DNA of 64,000 bases from Mycobacterium sp. 1164985.4. Its GTDB lineage: Bacteria > Actinomycetota > Actinomycetes > Mycobacteriales > Mycobacteriaceae. Where the stretch lies: contig NZ_LZMD01000085.1 of the NCBI RefSeq assembly GCF_001668575.1, positions 1 to 64,000 on the forward strand, written 5' to 3'. Shown piece by piece: positions 1 to 8,161 of this stretch. The notes below the pieces were generated by a model. It made no database searches. It was not told the origin of the DNA and saw only the letters and a program-made list of their open reading frames with translations. Positions within the stretch are counted from its first letter, which is position 1; the number at the start of each line of letters is the position of its first letter. Made by a program: the position numbers and the translations under genes.

Positions 1-665
1 TCGACGATCGTGGTGCTGTCCTTGTTGACCGCAACGCGCCGGGCGGTGCCGAGCACCTCGAGGCCCACCTCGCGCAGCTGCGGGCCGAGATCGAGGTCTC
101 CGACTCCGAATGGGACCGCGAGAAGCTCGAGGAGCGCTTGGCCAAGCTGGCCGGCGGTGTCGCCGTGATCCAGGTGGGTGCCGCGACCGAGACCGACCTG
201 AAGAAGCGCAAGGAAGCCGTCGAGGACGCAGTGGCGGCGGCCAAGGCGGCCGTCGAGGAGGGCGTGATCGCCGGTGGCGGTGCGGCGCTGGTCCAGACGC
301 GCGGTGCGCTGGACAAGTTGCGCGACAGCGTGTCCGGTGACGAGCGCCTCGGCGTCGAGCTGTTCTCGGCGGCGCTCGGGTCTCCGCTGTACTGGATCGC
401 CACCAACGCCGGCCTGGACGGCGCGGTCGTGGTGAACAAGGTGACGGAGTCGCCTGCGGGACATGGCTTCAACGCCGCGACCCTGACCTTCGGTGACCTG
501 GCGGCCGACGGTGTCGTCGATCCGGTCAAGGTGACGCGTTCGGCGGTGTTGAACGCGGCGTCGGTGGCCCGCATGGTGCTCACCACCGAGACCGCGGTCG
601 TCGACAAGCCGGAGGAACCCGAGGATGACGGCCACGGCCACGGACACGGCCACCACCATCACTGA
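1..665 (+). CDS. groEL1: 60-kDa chaperonin GroEL1, 3' part (5' end outside window)
   Basis: This is the C-terminal part of a GroEL-type chaperonin; the reading frame begins at base 3. The frame carries the group I chaperonin segments DREKLEERLAKL, GGVAVIQVGAATE and AAVEEGVIAGGGAAL, then GLDGAVVVNK and DPVKVTRSAVLNAASVA. It ends in a His/Gly-rich tail (GHGHGHGHHHH). That tail, in place of the Gly-Met-rich tail of the housekeeping GroEL2, is the mark of mycobacterial GroEL1, a non-essential paralogue linked to biofilm and metal binding. A frameshift at the left edge was considered, but the frame-3 reading aligns throughout with the apical/intermediate domain, so the gene looks intact. A strong terminator follows directly. 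Confidence 0.95.
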   Translation, partial: DDRGAVLVDRNAPGGAEHLEAHLAQLRAEIEVSDSEWDREKLEERLAKLAGGVAVIQVGAATETDLKKRKEAVEDAVAAAKAAVEEGVIAGGGAALVQTRGALDKLRDSVSGDERLGVELFSAALGSPLYWIATNAGLDGAVVVNKVTESPAGHGFNAATLTFGDLAADGVVDPVKVTRSAVLNAASVARMVLTTETAVVDKPEEPEDDGHGHGHGHHHH

Positions 666-677
666 TCAGTAGTTCGA

Positions 678-709
678 AACACCCCCGGTCACCAGGCCGG
701 GGGTGTTTT
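678..709 (+). terminator. Rho-independent terminator of groEL1
   Basis: A perfect 11-bp stem (AACACCCCCGG pairing with CCGGGGGTGTT, 678-688 with 697-707) closes an 8-nt loop and runs into TTTTG. It lies 12 nt after the groEL1 stop. Its 3' end is only 8 nt before the start codon of the first adenylate cyclase, so it also forms that gene's immediate 5' context. Confidence 0.85.
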
Positions 710-717
710 GTTCTGAC

Positions 718-2229
718 ATGGACCGCATCTGGCAGTGGGCATGGGACCGGTATGGACCAAGGTATTCGTGGGCGATATGGGGAGTCACGTTGGCCTCGAT
801 GCTGGTGACCTACATCCTGTGGTCGCAGCTTCTCGTCGCTTTCGAGGACTCGGATCGCTATGTCGCGGCGGCGGTGGTCACAGCAATCGCCGTTCTGGTG
901 AATGCGTCGGTGTCGATACTTCCCGCCAGCCGGATGTTTCGTCGGGCGCATCAGTGGGCGGCCGGTCGCGAAGTTGACCGCACGCAGGCTCTGACAGACA
1001 CGTACGCCTGGAGCCGAGCTGCGAGCGTCCGAGCGATCTGCTTCCTGCCTGTTTGGACCGCACTGATCACGGTTTCCGTCGGCGCGGTGGCGGGAGCGAC
1101 GGGATGGCGGCTGGCCCAGTACGCAATCCTGGGTGCCGCATTGGGCATCGCCATGGCGCTGCTCGGCATGCACACCTCTGTGCAGGGAGCGATGCGTCCG
1201 ATTCGAGCCGCACTTGCCGCCGATACCGTAATCGGTGACCAGCTGCCCCGCTCACATCCGACCTTCGCGGCGTGGCTCAACGTCGCGATGCTGGGCTCTC
1301 TGTTCGCTTCTACAGTCATCGGCGCGACGCTGGGCATCGTGTGGGATTCTGCCGCAAAATCTCCGGCGCTTCTCGTCTTAATCGGTTGCGTGGCAATCGG
1401 TCTCTACTGGCCGATCACCGTCAGCGGCGTCGTTCTACCGTCTTTGCGGCCGATTCGCGACCTCGCCGGCGGAACTGAACGGGTCGCCGTCGGTGATTAC
1501 ACGCAGCACCTGCCCGTGGTCCAAGACGATGACTTGGGAGCGCTCGCGGCGTCGTTCAATCGCATGCAGACGGGACTGGTTGAGCGGCAACGACTCCAGG
1601 CCGCCTTCGGCACCTACGTCGACCCAGCGCTTGCCGGCCGTCTCCTCGAGCAGGGTGACGACGTGTTTACCGGTGAGCGCCGCGAGGTGACGGTGATGTT
1701 CGTCGACATCCGCGACTTCACGCCCTTTGCGGAGGCCAACCCCGCCGAGGACGTCGTCGCCCGGCTCAACGCGTTGTTCGAGATCGTGGTGCCAGCCGTG
1801 GTCGACGCCGGCGGGCATGTGAACAAGTTCCTCGGCGACGGCGCACTGGCCGTGTTCGGCGCTCCTAACGACGTTGCAGGTCATGCCGATGCCGCGGTCA
1901 GTACCGCGGTGTTGATTCAGCGTCTCGTCGGCGAGCGATTCGAGGGAGCGCTTCGGATCGGCATCGGAATCAACACCGGCACAGTCATTGCGGGCACCAT
2001 CGGTGGGGCAAGCAAGCTGGAATTCACGTTGATCGGCGACGCCGTCAACGTCGCTGCCCGCGTCGAGCAGCTCACCAAGACCACCGGTGACGCGATTCTG
2101 CTCACCGAGCAGTGCGTCAACGCTCTGACTTCACGACCGCCCGGACTGAGAGACCGCGGACCACATGCGCTTAAAGGTAAGTCAGCCGCCGTGCAGCTTT
2201 TTGGACTCGCCCCTGGGATGGCTCGTTGA
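718..2229 (+). CDS. Membrane-anchored class III adenylate cyclase with HAMP domain (copy 1)
   Basis: Makes cAMP from ATP at the cytoplasmic membrane. The 503-residue protein has about six hydrophobic segments (roughly residues 15-240), a HAMP linker (about 240-295, PLRPIRDLAGGTERVAVGD-like) and a C-terminal class III catalytic domain. All canonical residues are visible: metal-binding D330 and D374, adenine-specifying K370 and D441, and transition-state N444 and R448, so it should be active. The ATG at 718 was chosen because the two paralogues begin with the same MDRIWQ sequence; an upstream GTG at 703 lies inside the terminator stem. The architecture matches M. tuberculosis Rv1318c/Rv1319c/Rv1320c, also a three-gene family. 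It has no visible promoter of its own between the groEL1 terminator and the start. Confidence 0.9.
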   Translation: MDRIWQWAWDRYGPRYSWAIWGVTLASMLVTYILWSQLLVAFEDSDRYVAAAVVTAIAVLVNASVSILPASRMFRRAHQWAAGREVDRTQALTDTYAWSRAASVRAICFLPVWTALITVSVGAVAGATGWRLAQYAILGAALGIAMALLGMHTSVQGAMRPIRAALAADTVIGDQLPRSHPTFAAWLNVAMLGSLFASTVIGATLGIVWDSAAKSPALLVLIGCVAIGLYWPITVSGVVLPSLRPIRDLAGGTERVAVGDYTQHLPVVQDDDLGALAASFNRMQTGLVERQRLQAAFGTYVDPALAGRLLEQGDDVFTGERREVTVMFVDIRDFTPFAEANPAEDVVARLNALFEIVVPAVVDAGGHVNKFLGDGALAVFGAPNDVAGHADAAVSTAVLIQRLVGERFEGALRIGIGINTGTVIAGTIGGASKLEFTLIGDAVNVAARVEQLTKTTGDAILLTEQCVNALTSRPPGLRDRGPHALKGKSAAVQLFGLAPGMAR

Positions 2230-2231
2230 GG

Positions 2232-2321
2232 ATGACAGTCGGCACCACCGAGACTGCGGTGGTCGACAACGCGGAGGAACGGGGTAGAGACGGCCACGGA
2301 CACGGCCACCACCATCACTGA
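2232..2321 (+). CDS. 29-codon orphan copy of the GroEL1 His-rich tail
   Basis: Two bases after the cyclase stop an ATG opens a 29-codon frame that reads like the end of groEL1. TTETAVVDNAEE matches TTETAVVDKPEE, followed by DGHGHGHHHH and TGA. Frame and stop are kept although the DNA has diverged by substitutions and a small deletion. GAGGATG overlaps the cyclase stop, so translational coupling is possible. If made, it would be a free His-rich, metal-binding micropeptide. The plainer reading is a duplication scar of the groEL1 3' end; coding status is unproven. Confidence 0.45.
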   Translation: MTVGTTETAVVDNAEERGRDGHGHGHHHH

Positions 2322-2333
2322 TGCGAACGAGGG

Positions 2334-2360
2334 ACCACCCGCTACGGCGGGGGGTTTTTT
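2334..2360 (+). terminator. Terminator after the cyclase 1 / His-tail unit
   Basis: A 9-bp stem with one mismatch (ACCACCCGC with GCGGGGGGT, 2334-2342 with 2347-2355) around a 4-nt loop, followed by a run of six T. It sits in the same place relative to the copied tail as the terminator at 678 does relative to groEL1. Bases 2361-2482 beyond it hold no recognisable feature. Confidence 0.75.
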
Positions 2361-2482
2361 CGTCTCTGCAGATCGCTGCAGTAGCGACTGATCATCTCTT
2401 GTTGGGCCGTTTTGCGGACGGTGCCCGAGGCGTTCTGGTCGGGATATCTTTGACACCCAGACGCGGACAGCGTGCGGGTCAC

Positions 2483-3043
2483 TCAGGCTCGGGCTACGTC
2501 GATGGCGACGGGGACTGGATTGGCGATCAAGTCGCGGACGGGCGAGTAGCGAGTGAGGCTGGCGATCTCGGCGAGCTGATTGTCATCGAAGTCGCCGGTG
2601 ACCTTTATCGTGGCCCGGATCTGCTCATACCCAGGGCGTACACTGTCGTTGAGCCCGAGGATGCCCTGCGCGTCCAGGTCCCCTTGGATCGTGGCTTCTA
2701 GCCCCGCCAGTGCTATGCCGCGGGCGGCGGCGTGGAAGACGATTGTGCCGGTGAGACATGCCGCAAGGGCGTGGAGAACATATTCGCTGGCATTGGGCGC
2801 CCGGTTCTGACCGAGCAGGACCGGCGGCTCGTCGGCATCCACAGTGAACGTCGCCGTGCGGGAGGCGTCTTCTTGGCCGACGCCGTAGAAGTCCTTGATC
2901 GTCGTGCGGCTGTAGCTGCCGTCGATCCACTCGTGGCTGGCACGGAATTGAAACCGTCCTAACGCAGGGTCGGCGGCAACGGCGTCCATCGTCGCCGATA
3001 TCTGGCTGACGTCGAGGCCATTAACGGTGGTGGTCGCGTACAT
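2483..3043 (-). CDS. OsmC/Ohr-family peroxide-detoxifying protein
   Basis: A 186-residue OsmC-fold protein, expected to reduce organic hydroperoxides through a reactive cysteine. The segment VLHALAACLTGTIVFHAAARGI (about residues 90-112) holds the family's helix cysteine, preceded by PPVLLGQNRAPNASEY. The segment SVRPGYEQIRATIKVTGDF is the typical C-terminal strand region. The classical Ohr pair is two cysteines; only this one is obvious, so it is closer to the OsmC-like subgroup (YhfA-type). AGGAG lies just upstream of the ATG. It is divergent from a TetR gene across an 80-bp region containing two palindromes, which suggests direct control by that regulator. Confidence 0.85.
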   Translation of the reverse strand: MYATTTVNGLDVSQISATMDAVAADPALGRFQFRASHEWIDGSYSRTTIKDFYGVGQEDASRTATFTVDADEPPVLLGQNRAPNASEYVLHALAACLTGTIVFHAAARGIALAGLEATIQGDLDAQGILGLNDSVRPGYEQIRATIKVTGDFDDNQLAEIASLTRYSPVRDLIANPVPVAIDVARA

Positions 3044-3067
3044 GATGAGCTCCTATTTGAGTAGATG

Positions 3068-3111
3068 GCACGATCGGTCGTGCTAACTGAGAAGAGTACG
3101 ACCGATCGTGC
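3068..3111. promoter_or_regulatory. Paired palindromic operator between osmC and tetR
   Basis: GCACGATCGGTCGT (3068-3081) is repeated as a perfect inverted copy ACGACCGATCGTGC (3098-3111). Each half is itself a CACGA-N4-TCGTG palindrome, so two adjacent dimer sites are likely. The right site abuts TATGTT (3112-3117), a -10-like hexamer seven bases before the tetR ATG. Occupancy would block both divergent promoters. Confidence 0.8.
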
Positions 3112-3123
3112 TATGTTGTCAAT

Positions 3124-3771
3124 ATGGCGACTGAAACGATCCGTGCACGACGAGCGCCGCGCGCCGACGGCGAACGAACCCGCAGCGCGATCCTGCGTAC
3201 CGCCGCGTCGCTAGCCACCGTCGACGGCCTGGAGGGGCTTTCCATCGGGAACTTGGCCGCCGCGACTGGCATCAGCAAGAGCGGCCTCTACGCCCACTTC
3301 GGCAGCAAACAGCAACTGCAGTTGGCCACCGTGGAGGAAGCGGAGCGGATTCTCGACGCGGAGGTCATACAGCCCGCGTTAGGTGCTCACCCCGGCCTGG
3401 CCCAACTGGTAGCGGTATGCGAAGCGTTCTTTGGCTACCTGCAGCGGCGGGTATTCCCCGGCGGCTGCTTCTTCGCTGCCACTGCGCTGGAGATGGGCAC
3501 CCGTCCAGGTCCCGTCAAGGAACGGATCGCCGCCTTCCAGGACAGCTTCGTGGCGATGCTTCGAGATATTGCGGTCACCGCGATTGAGCAGCACGAACTT
3601 CCCCCCTCCGACGACCCCGACCGGCTCGCATTCGAACTACACGCGTCGCTCCTAGCCGCCGATGCCAGATTTGTACTGCACGACGACCCAGCAGTTCTGG
3701 ACCTGGCCCGACAAGTCGTCCGCCAGCGGCTAGGACTGGTCGACGAACCCACGCAGACCGAACGGACGTAG
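3124..3771 (+). CDS. TetR/AcrR-family transcriptional regulator of the osmC locus
   Basis: A 215-residue DNA-binding repressor. Residues 15-65 form the TetR helix-turn-helix: RSAILRTAASLA, then LSIGNLAAATGISKSGLYAHFGSKQQL. The ligand domain contains a FPGGCFFAATALEM segment with a cysteine near the ligand pocket, seen in TetR proteins of the same C-terminal subgroup; redox or electrophile sensing is possible but not shown. The ATG lies about seven bases after a -10-like TATGTT and no Shine-Dalgarno sequence is visible, so a leaderless mRNA is likely. Its position opposite osmC and the double palindrome between them suggest autoregulation and osmC repression. Confidence 0.88.
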   Translation: MATETIRARRAPRADGERTRSAILRTAASLATVDGLEGLSIGNLAAATGISKSGLYAHFGSKQQLQLATVEEAERILDAEVIQPALGAHPGLAQLVAVCEAFFGYLQRRVFPGGCFFAATALEMGTRPGPVKERIAAFQDSFVAMLRDIAVTAIEQHELPPSDDPDRLAFELHASLLAADARFVLHDDPAVLDLARQVVRQRLGLVDEPTQTERT

Positions 3772-3860
3772 CGGCATTTCCGATAAGCGGTCAGCGTGGC
3801 TGATCGCGTCGAGCAACTCGGGGGCGCGTCTGGCAGTGCCACTCCGGCCATATCCTTAGA

Positions 3861-3879
3861 CTTTCGCCACCGGCGAAAG
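3861..3879 (+). promoter_or_regulatory. Inverted repeat covering the sugI ribosome-binding region
   Basis: CTTTCGCC (3861-3868) and GGCGAAAG (3872-3879) form a perfect 8-bp inverted repeat with a 3-nt centre. The right arm overlaps the GAAAGG ribosome-binding site of sugI, and a TATCCT hexamer precedes it at 3851. It could act as a repressor operator or as an mRNA hairpin that hides the ribosome-binding site. Confidence 0.5.
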
Positions 3880-3886
3880 GATCAAC

Positions 3887-5302
3887 GTGGGCAACACCGC
3901 TATCCGTCGGTCCCCCCGCCTGGGACCGCTGGTGGCCATCGCGGCCGCCAGTGTCGGCATCATCTACGGCTACGACCTCTCCAACATCGCCGGCGCGCTT
4001 CTGTTCATCACCGACGAGTTCGGGCTGACCACCCGGCAGCAGGAATTGGTGACCACAGCGATAGTCATCGGCCAGATCGCCGGGGCGGTGGGCGGCGGGA
4101 TGCTCGCCAACGCCATTGGACGCAAGAAGTCGATGGTGCTCGTCGCCGTTGCGTACGCAGCCTTTGCGCTTCTCAGCGCGCTATCGGTATCGGTGCCCAT
4201 GCTGCTGGTGTCGCGCTTTCTGCTGGGTCTCACCATCGGCGTGTCGGTGGTGGTCGTGCCGGTGTTCGTCGCCGAATCGGCACCGGCGAAGATTCGCGGT
4301 TCGCTACTGGTCGCCTATCAGGTGGCCACGGTCGTCGGCATCATCATCGGCTATTTGGCCGCGTACTTCCTGGCCGGCTCGGGCAGCTGGCGGTGGATGC
4401 TCGGCCTGGCCGCGATACCCGCGGTGCTCGTCACGCTGCTGCTCCTGTGGATGCCGGACACCGCCCGGTGGTACATGCTCAAGGGCCGGGTCGACGAAGC
4501 CCGCCAAACGCTGCGGCGTGTCGAGGCGAGCGCCGATGTCGAGGTCGAACTCGCCGAGATCAGCCGCGCACTCAAGGAGGAGACCGGGGGCGCGGTGCGC
4601 GAGATGCTCCGGCGGCCCTACATTCGCGCCACGGCTTTCGTGGTGGTGCTCGGTTTCTTCATCCAGATCACCGGCATCAACGCGATCGTCTATTACAGCC
4701 CCCGACTGTTCGAGGCCATGGGTTTCGAAGGAAACTTCGCACTGCTGATACTCCCAGCGCTGATCCAGGTGGCTGCTTTGGCAGCGGTGTTCGTCTCACT
4801 GATGCTGGTCGATCGAGTAGGTCGACGACCGATCCTGCTGGGCGGTATCGCAATGATGGTGGCCGCCAACGCCGTGCTCATCGGCGTCTTCGTGGCCGGC
4901 ACGGAGTTCGGTGGTGCGCTCACCACGATCGGATTCCTCGGCGTGCTGCTTTTCACGATCGGGTTCACCTTCGGCTTCGGCGCGTTGGTCTGGGTTTACG
5001 CCGGTGAGAGCTTCCCCACTCGGCTTCGGTCTATGGGTTCGAGTGCGATGCTCACCTCCGATCTGGTGGCCAATGCCATCATCGCCGCCTTCTTCCTGAC
5101 GATGCTCAATTCGCTGGGCGGTGGGGGGACATTTGCGCTGTTCGGCGTCTTCGCGCTGGCCGCGCTGGTTTTCGTCTATCGATTCGCGCCGGAGACCAAG
5201 GGCCGCCAGCTCGAGGAGATCCGGCACTTCTGGGAAAACGGCGGGCGCTGGCCTGAGAAGGCCGACGGCGCGGCAGAGGACCTCAACACGTTGAAACAAT
5301 GA
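3887..5302 (+). CDS. sugI: Sugar-porter family MFS transporter (SugI-like)
   Basis: A 471-residue, 12-helix major facilitator of the sugar porter family, expected to import a sugar with protons. Family marks are visible: GRKKSM in loop 2-3, VPVFVAESAPAKIRG after helix 4 (PESPR-like), QITGINAIVYYSPRLFEAMGF in helix 7, DRVGRRPIL in loop 8-9, and VYAGESFPTRLRSMG and PETKGRQLEEI near the end. The GTG at 3887 follows GAAAGG at good spacing. The stop overlaps the nagA start (ATGA), so the two are co-translated. M. tuberculosis has the same sugI-nagA pair (Rv3331-Rv3332). An amino sugar such as GlcNAc is a plausible substrate by context only. Confidence 0.9.
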   Translation: MGNTAIRRSPRLGPLVAIAAASVGIIYGYDLSNIAGALLFITDEFGLTTRQQELVTTAIVIGQIAGAVGGGMLANAIGRKKSMVLVAVAYAAFALLSALSVSVPMLLVSRFLLGLTIGVSVVVVPVFVAESAPAKIRGSLLVAYQVATVVGIIIGYLAAYFLAGSGSWRWMLGLAAIPAVLVTLLLLWMPDTARWYMLKGRVDEARQTLRRVEASADVEVELAEISRALKEETGGAVREMLRRPYIRATAFVVVLGFFIQITGINAIVYYSPRLFEAMGFEGNFALLILPALIQVAALAAVFVSLMLVDRVGRRPILLGGIAMMVAANAVLIGVFVAGTEFGGALTTIGFLGVLLFTIGFTFGFGALVWVYAGESFPTRLRSMGSSAMLTSDLVANAIIAAFFLTMLNSLGGGGTFALFGVFALAALVFVYRFAPETKGRQLEEIRHFWENGGRWPEKADGAAEDLNTLKQ

Positions 5303-6486
5303 CGGCGGACACGGCGCGGGCTGCACAGGGTCACGGAGATGCGGTGACGCTCATCGCGGCGGGGACCATCGTCCTGGAAGACCGGGTCTGCAAGCCGGGC
5401 TGGTTGGCTACCTCTGCCGGTCGAATCATCGACTGCGCGCCCGGCCCCGCACCGCGACCGCCCGACCACGACTTCCCGGACCACGTAGTGGTGCCCGGGT
5501 TCGTCGACATGCACGTGCACGGGGGCGGCGGTGCGTCCTACGCCGACGGCATCAGCTCAAAGATCGAACAGGCAGCCGAGTTCCACCTGCGCCACGGCAC
5601 CACCACGACGGTGGCCAGCCTGGTCACCGCCTCACCGGAGGACCTCTTGCGCCACGTGCGCGTGCTCGCCGAGATGGCTCGGCAAGAAACGGTCGCCGGC
5701 GTGCACCTGGAAGGCCCCTGGCTGAGTGCGGTGCGCTGCGGTGCACACGACGCAACACTGATGAGGGACCCAGATCCCGCCGAGATCGACGCTCTTCTCA
5801 CGGCCGCGGACGGCACAATCCGAATGGTTACGCTGGCGCCAGAACTGCCGGGCAGTCGGGAAGCCATCAACCGCTTTGCGGACGCGGATGTGGTCGTCGC
5901 CATCGGCCATACAGATGCCAGCTACGACGACGCGCAGCGAGCGATCGAATCGGGCGCGACCGTCGGTACCCATGTGTTCAACGCGATGCGGCCACTACAC
6001 CATCGCGACCCGGGTCCGGCGTTGGCGCTACTGGAGGACCCGCGGATCACGGTGGAGGTCATTGCGGACGGCGTGCACCTTCATCCCGCGCTCGTGCGGC
6101 GGGTCATCGAGATGGTCGGCCCCGGTCGCGTCGCGCTGATCACCGACGCAATGGCGGCAGCTGGACTGCCGGACGGCTCGTTTCGAATCGGCGCAGTCGA
6201 AGTGGAGGTCGCCGAACGTGTCGCGCGTGTGCGCGGGATGTCGACGATCGCCGGCAGCACGACGACCATGGATCAGCTTTTCCGGACAGCGGTGGGTCAA
6301 CTCGGCGGCTCGGATGAGGCGCTGGCCAAGGCGGTACGGATGACGGCGACCACCCCGGCCTGCGCGTTGAAGCTCAAGCATGTCGGCTGCCTGCGCGTCG
6401 GCTTGGATGCCAATTGTGTTGTACTGGACGAAGATCTACGGGTTCAGCAGGTGATGCGCAACGGTTCGTGGCTGCCCCACTGCTAG
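5299..6486 (+). CDS. nagA: N-acetylglucosamine-6-phosphate deacetylase
   Basis: Removes acetate from GlcNAc-6-phosphate to give glucosamine-6-phosphate for wall synthesis or glycolysis. The 395-residue amidohydrolase has the metal motif PGFVDMHVHGGGG (about residues 67-79), VHLEGPWLS (metal Glu), AIGHTDASYDDA (metal His), THVFNAMRPLHHRDPG (second His) and LITDAMAAAGLPDG with the catalytic Asp. Length agrees with the mycobacterial enzyme. The start overlaps the sugI stop by four bases. Together they form a two-gene uptake/catabolism operon; a kinase or phosphotransferase step must come from elsewhere. Confidence 0.93.
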   Translation: MTADTARAAQGHGDAVTLIAAGTIVLEDRVCKPGWLATSAGRIIDCAPGPAPRPPDHDFPDHVVVPGFVDMHVHGGGGASYADGISSKIEQAAEFHLRHGTTTTVASLVTASPEDLLRHVRVLAEMARQETVAGVHLEGPWLSAVRCGAHDATLMRDPDPAEIDALLTAADGTIRMVTLAPELPGSREAINRFADADVVVAIGHTDASYDDAQRAIESGATVGTHVFNAMRPLHHRDPGPALALLEDPRITVEVIADGVHLHPALVRRVIEMVGPGRVALITDAMAAAGLPDGSFRIGAVEVEVAERVARVRGMSTIAGSTTTMDQLFRTAVGQLGGSDEALAKAVRMTATTPACALKLKHVGCLRVGLDANCVVLDEDLRVQQVMRNGSWLPHC

Positions 6487-6562
6487 CAGCACCTAAATTC
6501 GACATGGCCCGGGGCCCAACGATTCGCAGCAGCTCACGCGCTGCGACGTTTAGTCTCCCGCC

Positions 6563-8080
6563 ATGGACCGAATTTGGCAGTGGGCGTGGGATCGCTTCGC
6601 GCCGCAGTACACATGGCTAATGTGCGCGATTTCGTTGCCTCTCCTGTTGCCAATCTGGCTGTTCGCGTCATTCATCGTGGTTGCATTCGAGCATTCCGAT
6701 CGATACGCACAAGGGGGCGCAGTCACCCTGGTTGCGGTCCTGGTGCTGCTCTACATATTGATCCTTCCGGGCATGGGCGATAGTCGTTACCTGGAAAAGT
6801 GGGCCGCCGGCCAAGACGTCGATCGGATGGTTGCTCTCACAGCCAGTTACACGTGGGCACGGAGAACCATCGTCCGCGCGTTGGTAGCAAACCCGATCTG
6901 GGCCGCCGTGCTGCTGGTCGTCATCGGCGCATTCAACGACGCACCGGCGTCCCGACTCGTCCAGTACGGGATTCTCGGATTCGTCCTTGGTGCTCTGGTC
7001 CAGCTGATCGGCGTCCATAGCGTCGTAGAAGGATCGATGCGGCCGCCGAGGGCGGCTATCGCCGATGAAAGCGGGGCAGGTGACTCGCTGCCGCGTTCTC
7101 GGCCGACCTTTGCCACGTGGTCGAGCGTGTCGATGCTCGCGGTGGCGTTCATCTTCGCCATTGCCGGCGCGGTCTTAGCAGCGGTGTTGGGAAACGTATC
7201 CGAACTGCCCGCGATGGCAGTGGCTATCGGGTGTGCAATGACGATCGGCTTCGCGGTGCCGATCACCGTTGGCTCGGCGTTTGCGCCGTCTTTGCAGCCA
7301 GTTCGCGATCTCGCCCGGGGAACCGAGCGCATTGCGGCCGGTCACTACACCCAACGTCTGCCGGTGGTTCAGGATGACGATCTGGGCGCGCTGGCTGCAT
7401 CGTTCAATCGCATGCAAGCGGGTTTGGCCGAGCGGCAACGGCTTCACGCTGCATTCGGCACCTACGTGGACCCGACCCTGGCCGCGCGACTGCTTGAGCA
7501 GGGCGATGACGTCTTCACCGGCGAGCGTCGCGAGGTGACGGTGATGTTCGTCGACATTCGCGATTTCACGCCGTTCGCGGAGGCCAGACCCGCAGAGGAG
7601 GTTGTGGGCCGCCTCAACGCGTTGTTCGGGATCGTGGTGCCCGCGGTCGTTGATGCCGGTGGACATGTCAACAAGTTCCTCGGCGACGGCGCGCTGGCCG
7701 TGTTCGGTGCGCCGAACGACCTTGTGTCTCACGCCGATGCGGCTCTGGAGGCGGCAGTGTTGATCCAACGTCTCGTCGCCGAGCGGTTTGGCGGGGAGGT
7801 TCGGATCGGCATCGGAATCAACACCGGCACTGTGATCGCGGGAACCATCGGCGGCGGAACGAAACTCGAGTTCACGTTGATCGGCGACACCGTCAACGTC
7901 GCAGCCCGGGTCGAGCAGCTGACCAAGGCCACTGCAGACACGATCCTGCTTACGGATCGAACAGTTGCCAGCCTGGTTTCGCGACCGCCGCGACTCGTCG
8001 ATCGGGGATTGCATGCCGTCAAGGGCAAGTCCGCAGAGGTGAGAGTCTTCTGCCTGGGACTCAGCACCCCGACTGGTTGA
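6563..8080 (+). CDS. Membrane-anchored class III adenylate cyclase with HAMP domain (copy 2)
   Basis: A 505-residue paralogue of the gene at 718 with the same plan: MDRIWQWAWDRF start, about six membrane segments, HAMP (GTERIAAGHYTQRLPVVQDDD) and a catalytic domain. The metal aspartates (FVDIRDF and FLGDG), the K in VNKFLGDG, and the D, N and R of IGDTVNVAARVEQ are all present, so it is probably active. The HAMP-to-cyclase part is nearly the same as in copies 1 and 3, while the membrane parts differ strongly, implying different input signals but the same output. It follows nagA by 76 bp and has its own upstream region, unlike copies 1 and 3, which start right behind terminator hairpins. Confidence 0.9.
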   Translation: MDRIWQWAWDRFAPQYTWLMCAISLPLLLPIWLFASFIVVAFEHSDRYAQGGAVTLVAVLVLLYILILPGMGDSRYLEKWAAGQDVDRMVALTASYTWARRTIVRALVANPIWAAVLLVVIGAFNDAPASRLVQYGILGFVLGALVQLIGVHSVVEGSMRPPRAAIADESGAGDSLPRSRPTFATWSSVSMLAVAFIFAIAGAVLAAVLGNVSELPAMAVAIGCAMTIGFAVPITVGSAFAPSLQPVRDLARGTERIAAGHYTQRLPVVQDDDLGALAASFNRMQAGLAERQRLHAAFGTYVDPTLAARLLEQGDDVFTGERREVTVMFVDIRDFTPFAEARPAEEVVGRLNALFGIVVPAVVDAGGHVNKFLGDGALAVFGAPNDLVSHADAALEAAVLIQRLVAERFGGEVRIGIGINTGTVIAGTIGGGTKLEFTLIGDTVNVAARVEQLTKATADTILLTDRTVASLVSRPPRLVDRGLHAVKGKSAEVRVFCLGLSTPTG

Positions 8081-8094
8081 CGACTTACCTCCGA

Positions 8095-8114
8095 ACACCG
8101 CCGAGACCGCGGTC
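8095..8114 (+). repeat. Vestige of the groEL1 3' end after cyclase 2
   Basis: The 18 bases ACCGCCGAGACCGCGGTC differ from the groEL1 stretch encoding TTETAV (about 583-600) at one position and start about 16 nt after the cyclase 2 stop. A longer copy of the same segment follows cyclase 1. No His-rich tail remains here. The short match is convincing only because of its equivalent position. Confidence 0.55.
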
Positions 8115-8161
8115 ATGAAAGTGACCCGTCCGCAAGCCGCTCGGCTTCTAATCTGTGCGAT

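Noticed and set aside
1..60. Possible frameshift at the start of the groEL1 fragment
   Set aside because: An alternative frame begins STIV, resembling a chaperonin TTIV motif, but the frame-3 reading (DDRGAVLVDR...) aligns without gaps to the same region and continues correctly.
2321..2701. 126-codon plus-strand frame after the cyclase 1 terminator
   Set aside because: It runs through the terminator and overlaps the osmC gene on the other strand; no similarity is seen.
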